In this document: positions 24,728-30,151 of the stretch, piece after piece
How positions within the stretch are numbered: position 1 is the stretch's first letter
Layout of the letters: each line of letters begins with the position of its first letter
Made by a program: the position numbers and the translations under genes
NCBI GenBank assembly: GCA_044868295.1
Contig: JBIOWF010000216.1
Location: 1-30,151, forward strand
Reading direction: 5' to 3'
From: JBIOWF01 sp044868295
Lineage (GTDB): Bacteria; Actinomycetota; Actinomycetes; Streptosporangiales; Streptosporangiaceae
DNA length: 30,151 nt
Notes under the pieces: model-generated
Told to the model about the DNA's origin: nothing
What the model saw: the letters and a program-made list of their open reading frames with translations, nothing else
Databases searched by the model: none

Positions 24728-25198
24728 CTACCCGCATATCGCGCCGGGATTGGCGATAGCGGCCCGGAGGTCGATGTCCGAGACAAGGCCATCAGGCCGG
24801 TCATGGCGACCAGCGACATCAAGTCGGTCAAAGACGGTGTCGAAGGTGGGTCTGTAGGCAAAGCCTTCGGCTGGCCTATCTCTGTAAATGTACGTCCCTG
24901 CTTCGCGAAGTCGGTTATACGTATTCAGACTTCTCTGACCGTCTGGCAAGTGCCCGATGTCTGCGTTTCCATCCGCCGTGGCCCGAAAATCGTTCCGGGA
25001 AATCCGGTTATCCGGGTCCTGCTCGTGGTGGGCTGCCGTGTCGACAGCGCGGAAGTAGTCCAGGAACGTTCGGAACGCACCCAGGCAGTCGTCGAGCACA
25101 CCCGCGTTCGCGGGCGTCGACGTCACGAAGAGCGCGCCGGTGACCAGGGTGCCGACTAGGGCGACTGACGCTACACGGCGTGCAACGAAACGCTTCAT
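24728..25198 (-). CDS. small secreted protein with two EF-hand-like repeats
   Basis: The 156-residue product starts at ATG 25198 behind AAGGGGAACTGC. A clear signal peptide (MKRFVARRVASVALVGTLVT, cleavage near TPANAG, about residue 32) precedes two related segments. The first is YFRAVDTAAHHEQDPDNRIS with RNDFRATA; the second is VFDRLDVAGRHDRPDGLVSD with IDLRAAI. Each pairs a helix with a D-x-D(N/G)-x-I/V-S-x-x-D loop resembling a calcium-binding EF-hand, though position 1 is Glu or His instead of Asp. Cysteines near residues 38 and 155 could form a disulfide. The family is not named with confidence. It is transcribed toward the sulfatase terminator and is probably monocistronic. Confidence 0.75.
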   Translation of the reverse strand: MKRFVARRVASVALVGTLVTGALFVTSTPANAGVLDDCLGAFRTFLDYFRAVDTAAHHEQDPDNRISRNDFRATADGNADIGHLPDGQRSLNTYNRLREAGTYIYRDRPAEGFAYRPTFDTVFDRLDVAGRHDRPDGLVSDIDLRAAIANPGAICG

Positions 25199-25545
25199 GC
25201 AGTTCCCCTTCTTGTGATTGGGCCCATTGCCGCGGCACGTCTACGATCACGCAGATCAACGAGCGACACCAGGGCGTTGACCGGTAATTAGTAGGGAACT
25301 TGACCCCGCCCGGTCGGCCGTCCCATCGGGCTGGCTCCTCACCGCTCAAGAACAGCAGAAGGCCCTTGCCGAACTCCTCGGGATGCCTGGTCAGCCTCAT
25401 CGACACGGGGCCAGCGCGGCGAAAAATGCGGATATCCGAGTTCTCGCAATTGGTCTCTTTCGCTTTGAGGGAGTCCAGCGCCATGATTGTGACGACTTGA
25501 CACCACCCCGTCTGCTTTCTGTGACCAGCGAAGATTGAGTTAATT
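25199..25545. other. intergenic stretch with no supported gene
   Basis: These 347 bp separate the divergent secreted protein and kinase pseudogene. A minus-strand segment at about 25260-25402 (reading MRLTRHPEEFGKGLLLFLSG) looks somewhat protein-like, with balanced composition, but it lacks a ribosome binding site and continues without a stop into the secreted protein's frame neighbourhood. I regard it as a possible relic at most. Local base composition is AT-richer around 25430-25560, as expected for promoters. Confidence 0.45.
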
Positions 25546-26525
25546 GTGGTCTTATCGTTTCGCCGCCACAGTTTGGCGGGTGAGCTGCTGGTATTGCAGC
25601 TCGCCATCGTCGTGGTCGTGCTGGTGGCGGTCGGTGCGGTCTCGCTGGCGCAGTCGGCGGCGGAGTTCGACCAGGTCGAAGGGCGCCGGGTGACGGCCCT
25701 GGCCGAGCTGGTGGCCGGAAACCCGCTGGTGCGCACCCAGCTCGGCCAACCGGGGTCCGGGGAGACGCTCGCCCCGCTCGTGCAGACCACGATGACCGAG
25801 TCCGGTGTCACCTCCGTGACGATCGCGGACAGGAGCGGGAAAATCGTCAGCTCGACGGATCCCACACTGATCCGGACGCGGCTGCCCCTTGGCGACCCGG
25901 GTGTGGCCGCCGGACGCGGCTGGTCCGGGAAGCTGGCGGTGGACGCTTCCCCCGAGTTGGTGGCCCAGGTCCCGGTGGCCGGCGCCGCCCCGGACAATCT
26001 CGGCCGGCAGCTGGGCACGGTGATGATCGGTGAGGCCTCGCCGAGCATCGCGAGGCGATGCTCTACGGGATCGCCGAGGGCGTGATCGCGCTCGACCCGC
26101 AGCTGCGGCTCACGCTGGTGAACGCGGTCGGGCGCAGACTGCTCGACCTGCCCGAGCACTGCGTCGGCATTGCGACGGTGATCGGCAACCTCGTCGACAA
26201 CGCCGTCGACGCCGCCGCGGCGGCCGGCGACGGGGACCCCTGGGTGGAGGTCGAGCTGCGCCAGGACGCCTCAAGCGTGGAGATCGTGGTGCGCGACTCG
26301 GGCCCGGGCGTGGCGCCCGAACTCGCCCACGAGGTCTTCTCCCGCGGCTTCACCACGAAAGCGGCCCAGGGCGGCGAGCGCGGCATCGGACTGGCGCTCA
26401 CCCGGCTGGTCCGCAAACGCCGCGGCGGCGATGTCGCGGTCGCCAACACCCTCGACGGCGCCATGTTCACCGCTTCGATGTCCGTCGGCCCGCCGGCCGG
26501 CGAGACGATGAAGGGAATCCGATGA
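25546..26525 (+). pseudogene. CitA/DcuS-type sensor kinase, multiply deleted and frameshifted
   Basis: The first frame, from GTG 25546, gives a CitA-like N-terminus: membrane segment LLVLQLAIVVVVLVAVGAVS and a PDC-type sensor with VTIADRSGKIVSSTDPTLI and ending GTVMIGEASPS near 26045. The sequence then jumps, in another frame, to EHREAMLYGIAEGVIALD (26047 on), which is the start of the cytoplasmic PAS domain. The second membrane helix and linker are missing. That frame reads LLDLPEHCVG and then jumps straight to ATVIGNLVDNAVDA (about 26170), the N-box of the ATPase domain. The rest of PAS and the whole dimerisation domain with the phospho-acceptor His are missing. The G boxes (VVRDSGPGV, GERGIGLALTRLV) remain. 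The product cannot autophosphorylate. Its end overlaps the regulator start as ATGA. Confidence 0.82.
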
Positions 26526-27208
26526 TCGATGTAGTGGTCGTCGACGACGACTTCATGGTGGCACGGGTCAACCGCGGGTTCGTCGACCGCGTCGAGGGCT
26601 TCCACGTCGTCGGCGTGGCGAGCACCGGCGAACAGGCGATCACGACGGTCGGAGAGCTCCGTCCGGACCTGGTGCTGCTCGACCTCTACCTGCCCGACAT
26701 CTTCGGGCTGGACGTCATCACGGGGCTGCGGAGCGCGGGTCACGACTGCGACGTCCTGGTCATCAGCGCCGCCAGGGAGATCGAGGCGGTGCGCGGCGCC
26801 GCCCGCCGCGGCGTGGTCAACTACCTGCTCAAACCGTTCGACTTCGACGATCTGCGCATCCGGCTGGAGCAGTACGCCGCCCAGCGGAGCGAGCTGCGAA
26901 CCGCGATGGTCAGCGGCCAGGCGGACGTGGACCGGCTGCTGTACCGAGCCACCTCGTCGGTGACGACGACCATGCTGCCCAAGGGCATGAGCGTGGAGAC
27001 GGCGGATCTGGTCGAACAGGTGTTGCGCGGCCTCAACGGAACATCGTCCGCCGCCGAGTGCGCGGCCCGGATCGGCATCTCCAGGGTCAGCGCGCGGCGG
27101 TACCTCGAACACTTCTGCGCCACCGGCCGCGCCGAGGTGTCGCTGCGCTACGGAGCCGCCGGCAGACCCGAGCGCCGCTACCAGTGGCTAGGTTCCCGCA
27201 TACCCTGA
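26522..27208 (+). CDS. CitB/DcuR-family response regulator
   Basis: ATG 26522 overlaps the kinase pseudogene's TGA by 4 bp, so its translation was probably coupled to it. The 228-residue protein has an intact receiver domain: VVVVDDDFM (D9, D10), phosphorylation site D54 in VLLDLYLPD, VISAAR (80-85) and K104 in LLKPFDF. A long linker leads to a C-terminal winged/helix-turn-helix region (TSSAAECAARIGISRVSARR, about 178-197), in the CitB/DcuR arrangement. Such regulators control uptake or use of citrate or C4-dicarboxylates. No transporter is adjacent. Because the cognate kinase is dead, this regulator is either unphosphorylated, served by another kinase, or also on its way to loss. Confidence 0.88.
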   Translation: MIDVVVVDDDFMVARVNRGFVDRVEGFHVVGVASTGEQAITTVGELRPDLVLLDLYLPDIFGLDVITGLRSAGHDCDVLVISAAREIEAVRGAARRGVVNYLLKPFDFDDLRIRLEQYAAQRSELRTAMVSGQADVDRLLYRATSSVTTTMLPKGMSVETADLVEQVLRGLNGTSSAAECAARIGISRVSARRYLEHFCATGRAEVSLRYGAAGRPERRYQWLGSRIP

Positions 27209-27248
27209 TATGACCTGACCTTGGCGTATCCGGCGAAAGGAACCCCCC

Positions 27249-28127
27249 GTGCCCCAGTACACACTCCTCGGTGGCGGCTACCACGCCGAGATCAGCGAGC
27301 GGGGCGGGGCCCTGCGGGTGCTCCGGCACGGAGACCGCGAGCTGGTGACGAGCTGGCCCGAGGACGGGCCGATCCCCTACTACAGCGGCACGGTTCTGGC
27401 CCCCTGGCCCAATCGCGTCGTCGGTGCCGCGTACGTCTTCGAGGGGGAACGTCACGAACTGCCCGTCAACGAGCCCGGCCGCGGTCACGCCCTGCACGGC
27501 CTGGTCGCCGACCAGACCTGGACGTGCGCCGAGATGCTCGGCGTCGAGGACGACCACGGCTTCGTACGGCTCACGCGGACCGTCGAGCCGACGCCGGGCT
27601 ACCCCTTCCGGCTCGCCCTGGAGGTGTGCCACACGCTCTCCGGGAACGGCCTGACCACGACGGTGACCGCGGAGAACGTGGGAGACAGGGCCGCGCCGTA
27701 CGGCTGCGGCCCGCACCCGTGGCTGCTCGCCGGGTCCGAAGTGGCGGAGTACGAGCTCGACCTGCCCGCCGACCGGGTGCTGCTGACCGACGAGCTGCTC
27801 GCCCCGACCTCCCTTGAGGACGTGTCGGCGACGCCGTACGACTGCCGCACGCCGAGGGTGCTGCGGGACACGGCGATCGACCACGCCTTCACCGGGCTGG
27901 CCGAAGGCCGGGTACGGGTCCGCGGCCCCGAGGGCGGGGTCCAGATCACCTGGGACGCGCGGAGCCTGCCCTGGGTGCAGATCTGCACGGGAACCGGCCT
28001 CGGCCACCGGGGCCTGGCGGTGGAACCGATGACCTGCCCGCCCGACGCGTTCAACTCCGGCACCGATCTGATCGTTCTCAAGCCCGGAGACAAGCACGAG
28101 GCCGCCTGGACCATCTCAGCCTTCTGA
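27249..28127 (+). CDS. aldose 1-epimerase (galactose mutarotase-like) family protein
   Basis: GTG 27249 (VPQYTLLGGGYHAEI) follows GAAAGGAACC and encodes 292 residues. Family hallmarks are APWPNRVVGAAYVFEGER (about 50-67), GHALHGLVADQTW (about 79-91, first active-site His), PYGCGPHPWLL (about 153-163, second His) and GLAVEPMTCPPDAFNSG (about 255-271, catalytic Glu). It interconverts sugar anomers, or acts on a hexose-6-phosphate as some homologues do. It is separated from the response regulator by 40 bp and might be cotranscribed with it, though no functional link is evident. Its last codons lie in an 11-bp tandem repeat. Confidence 0.88.
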   Translation: MPQYTLLGGGYHAEISERGGALRVLRHGDRELVTSWPEDGPIPYYSGTVLAPWPNRVVGAAYVFEGERHELPVNEPGRGHALHGLVADQTWTCAEMLGVEDDHGFVRLTRTVEPTPGYPFRLALEVCHTLSGNGLTTTVTAENVGDRAAPYGCGPHPWLLAGSEVAEYELDLPADRVLLTDELLAPTSLEDVSATPYDCRTPRVLRDTAIDHAFTGLAEGRVRVRGPEGGVQITWDARSLPWVQICTGTGLGHRGLAVEPMTCPPDAFNSGTDLIVLKPGDKHEAAWTISAF

Positions 28128-28165
28128 TCGGCTTCTGATCGGCTTCTGATCGGCCTCCTGATCGG
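28121..28165. repeat. 11-bp tandem repeat across the epimerase stop codon
   Basis: CTTCTGATCGG is repeated perfectly at 28121-28131, 28132-28142 and 28143-28153, followed by a degenerate copy CCTCCTGATCGG to 28165. The stop TGA of the epimerase lies in the first copy. It looks like recent slippage in the space between two convergent genes. Confidence 0.85.
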
Positions 28166-28178
28166 CCTGCTGAGAGGG

Positions 28179-28934
28179 TCAGGCGCCGGGGAGCCTGGTC
28201 AGCAGGATGGGGGTGGTGGTGGGCTGGCCGGAGCCGCCCGCGGGCTCGACTGTGACGCCGAATCGCTGCGCGCCACCGGAGATCGCCAGCACGGCCGTCC
28301 TCGCGCCGCCCCCGCTGAGCAGGCCCGCCGGGCGGACCCCGCCGGGGCCGATCAGCCACATCTCGTAGGTCTTCGACGCGTCCAGGGCGCGCAGGCCGGA
28401 CGAGGCGAACACCAACCGGCCGTGCGACGGCGACACGACGATCGTCGCCGAACCGCCACCGGTGATGGGCACCCGTTTCGCGACCGCGTCCGGCGCCGCG
28501 AGCAGGCTCTGCAGCGTACGGCTCTGCTCCAGGACCGCGTCCCGCTCCCGGACGGCGTCGACCGCCACCACGCCGGTCACGACCGCGGCGGCCGCTGCGG
28601 CCGCGGCCAGGCCCAGCGCGAGCCGGGACCGGCGACGTGGCGTGAGCCGTACCACGTTGGGCGGTGAATCGGGCTCGCCCGGCCTCTCGCGCCTCCCGAC
28701 CAGCGGCGGGTCCTGCCGCACCTGGGCTATCTCCGCCATCACGCGCGCCTTCATCGCGGCGGGCGGGCGCTCCGCCACGGCGAGGCCGAGCCGTGCGGTG
28801 GTCTCGCGCAGCCCGCGGATCTCGACCGCGCACGCCTCGCAGCGCGCCAGGTGCTCCTCGAAGAGCCCCCGCTCCTCGTACGGCAGGGCGTTCAGCGCGT
28901 ACGCGCCCGACAGGGCGTGGAGATCGTCGTTCAT
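28179..28934 (-). CDS. rskA: RskA-type membrane anti-sigma factor
   Basis: The ATG at 28934 overlaps the sigma factor stop by 4 bp (ATGA), the standard coupling of such pairs. The 251-residue protein has an N-terminal zinc-binding anti-sigma domain with H28-x3-C32-x2-C35 (HLARCEAC). A proline/arginine-rich linker and one membrane helix follow at about 105-125 (ALGLAAAAAAAAVVTGVVAV). The extracytoplasmic RskA C-terminal domain contains VVSPSHGRLVFASSGLRAL, KTYEMWLIGPGGVRPAGLL and FGVTVEPAGGSGQPTTTPI. It holds the SigK-like factor at the membrane until regulated proteolysis or a redox signal frees it. Confidence 0.93.
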   Translation of the reverse strand: MNDDLHALSGAYALNALPYEERGLFEEHLARCEACAVEIRGLRETTARLGLAVAERPPAAMKARVMAEIAQVRQDPPLVGRRERPGEPDSPPNVVRLTPRRRSRLALGLAAAAAAAAVVTGVVAVDAVRERDAVLEQSRTLQSLLAAPDAVAKRVPITGGGSATIVVSPSHGRLVFASSGLRALDASKTYEMWLIGPGGVRPAGLLSGGGARTAVLAISGGAQRFGVTVEPAGGSGQPTTTPILLTRLPGA

Positions 28935-29521
28935 CGGTCCACCCCCATGCAGTCGCGAAGCCGTACGAGCCCGTCTCGCATTCTCGTCTTTATCGTGCCC
29001 AGCGGCACCCTCAGCAGACCGGCCACCTCGGGATAGCTGTAGCCGCCGTAGTACGCCATGGTCACCGCCTGGCGTTGCAGCTCGGTCAGGCCGTCGAGGC
29101 AGCGGCGCACCCGCTCGCCCTCAAGGCGGGTCGTCACGGCCTCGGCGACCTGGTCGTAGGCGACGTCGCCGCCCATTCTGGCGGCCCGTTCCTCCCTGGC
29201 GGAGGAGGCCTGGGCCGACCGCACCCGGTCGACGGCCCGCCGGTGGGCCATCGTGAGCACCCAGGAGAGGGCCGTTCCCCTGGCGGGATCGAAACGCGCG
29301 GCCGTCCGCCACACCTCGACCATGACCTCCTGGGCCACCTCCTCGGCCTGTGCCCGGTCCCGGACCACCCGGCGGACCAGCCCGAAGACGGGACCGCTGA
29401 GGCGGTCGTAGACGCGTTCGAAGGCGGCGTCGTCCCCTCGCGCCACCTGGAGCAGGAGGTCCTCCAGCACCGGCCCGCCCCCGTCTCCGGGGGCCGGCGG
29501 CAGCGAGACAACGTCGTTCAC
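28931..29521 (-). CDS. sigK: ECF sigma factor, SigK-like
   Basis: Region 2 is evident in FERVYDRLSGPVFGLVRRVV with the RDRAQAEEVAQEVMVEVWRT helix and GTALSWVLTMAHRRAVDRVR. Region 4 is LDGLTELQRQAVTMAYYGGY with SYPEVAGLLRVPLGTIKTRM, the DNA-recognition helix-turn-helix. There is no extra domain. I choose GTG 29521 (VNDVVSLPPAP) because GAAGAG lies five bases upstream; GTG 29539 would add six basic residues without a ribosome binding site. This gives about 196 residues, normal for group ECF19. It is the first gene of an operon with its anti-sigma factor and diverges from the monooxygenase gene, which may be a target. Confidence 0.92.
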   Translation of the reverse strand: MNDVVSLPPAPGDGGGPVLEDLLLQVARGDDAAFERVYDRLSGPVFGLVRRVVRDRAQAEEVAQEVMVEVWRTAARFDPARGTALSWVLTMAHRRAVDRVRSAQASSAREERAARMGGDVAYDQVAEAVTTRLEGERVRRCLDGLTELQRQAVTMAYYGGYSYPEVAGLLRVPLGTIKTRMRDGLVRLRDCMGVDR

Positions 29522-29616
29522 ATCTGCTCTTCGTCGCACAAGTCACGCCGGATTGCCCGGGGCGGCATCTTTTTCCGGCCGCCTGTCCATGAGACAATTT
29601 CAGCGGGTGATGAATT

Positions 29617-30151
29617 ATGACTTGTGTGATCGCCGGGGGTGGCCCGGCCGGAGCCGTACTGGCACTGCTTCTCGCACGGGCGGGTGTCGAGGTGACGCTG
29701 CTGGAGAAGCACGCCGACTTCCTGCGCGACTTCCGAGGGGACACGATCCATCCGTCCACGCTCCAGGTGCTGGACGAGCTCGGGCTGGCCGAGGAGTTCC
29801 ACGAACTGCCGCACCGCAAGGCGTACGGCATGTCGATCGAGACCGACGAGGGCAGTCTGCCACTGGCCGATCTGCGGCGACTGCCCGGGAAATATCACTA
29901 CATCGCCTTCGTACCGCAATGGGACTTCCTCAATCTGATCACGGCGGAGGCACGGAAGTACCCCAATTTCCGGTTGCTCATGCGATCCGAGGTCACCGGC
30001 CTCATCCGGGAGCAGGGCGTCGTGCGGGGCGTGCGCTACTCAGACGAGAGTGGCGAGCACGAGATCCGCGCCACGCTGACCGTGGCGGCCGACGGGCGCG
30101 GCTCCGACGTCCGGCGCGCCGCCGGTCTCATCCCCAGGGAGTTCGGCGCGC
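29617..30151 (+). CDS. FAD-dependent monooxygenase, N-terminal part (runs off the right edge)
   Basis: ATG 29617 starts MTCVIAGGGPAGAVLALLLA, which carries the GxGxxG dinucleotide-binding motif at about 7-12, followed by the acidic end of strand 2 (VTLLEKH). The sequence FRGDTIHPSTLQVLDELGL (about 39-57) and the DG motif VAADGRGSDVRRAAGL (about 156-171) place it in the aromatic-hydroxylase/UbiH-type flavin monooxygenases. Only 178 codons are inside the window, of about 400 usual. It diverges from the sigK-like gene with 95 bp between starts, so the two share a control region. Confidence 0.9.
   Translation, partial: MTCVIAGGGPAGAVLALLLARAGVEVTLLEKHADFLRDFRGDTIHPSTLQVLDELGLAEEFHELPHRKAYGMSIETDEGSLPLADLRRLPGKYHYIAFVPQWDFLNLITAEARKYPNFRLLMRSEVTGLIREQGVVRGVRYSDESGEHEIRATLTVAADGRGSDVRRAAGLIPREFGA

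Noticed and set aside
25260..25402. Minus-strand protein-like segment (TRHPEEFGKGLLLFLSGEE)
   Set aside because: Composition is plausible, but there is no ribosome binding site, no recognisable family and no proper gene ends. It is noted only in the intergenic entry.

Overview
The window is high-GC DNA with long GC-biased codon use, GTG/TTG starts and purine-rich ribosome binding sites. It carries a SigK/RskA-type ECF pair, a MsiK-type multi-sugar ATPase, Uma2 and a collagen-like surface protein. Together these point to a mycelial actinomycete, most plausibly Streptosporangiales (Nonomuraea, Streptosporangium or Microbispora type); this placement is inference from gene style. No tRNA, rRNA or CRISPR array was seen.

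Left part (1-9.6 kb). A non-coding stretch holds a frameshifted catalase-peroxidase (katG) 3' relic, followed by a secreted or anchored collagen-like protein and a GNAT acetyltransferase. Then comes an alpha-glucan/maltooligosaccharide locus that has been gutted. It has a LacI-type repressor, a decayed IS200/IS605 element inserted exactly at the 3' end of a GH13 alpha-glucosidase, only the last ~40 codons of a MalG-type permease, and an intact MsiK-type ATPase behind two LacI-like operator palindromes. The substrate-binding protein and both full permeases are gone.

Middle (9.6-14.1 kb). An ACT-domain protein is followed by a type I pullulanase with a complete catalytic core but no recognisable start or secretion signal, and by an orphan HAMP sensor kinase.

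Surface-glycan region (14.2-24.6 kb). This is the most interesting part. One 690-residue polypeptide joins three enzymes in pathway order for CMP-nonulosonic acid: a NeuA-like cytidylyltransferase, a KdsC/HAD-like phosphatase and a NeuB-like synthase. It is followed, apparently in one operon, by a GT2 glycosyltransferase and a polysialyltransferase-like protein. On the opposite strand lie two more glycosyltransferase-like genes, one with sialyltransferase-like motifs. A secreted formylglycine sulfatase sits beyond them. Pirin and Uma2 genes lie between the two strands' glycan genes. I infer a surface polymer of a nonulosonic acid (Kdn, sialic-acid-like, or a teichulosonic acid).

Right part (24.6-30.15 kb). 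A strong intrinsic terminator follows the sulfatase. Next are a small secreted protein with two EF-hand-like repeats, a CitA/DcuS-type histidine kinase that has lost its phospho-acceptor region (pseudogene) beside its intact response regulator, an aldose 1-epimerase-like protein, and the SigK/RskA-like sigma/anti-sigma pair. An FAD monooxygenase runs off the right edge. Five separate decayed loci (katG, tnpA/tnpB, malG, the citA-like kinase and possibly the pullulanase 5' end) make this a region of visible gene loss.
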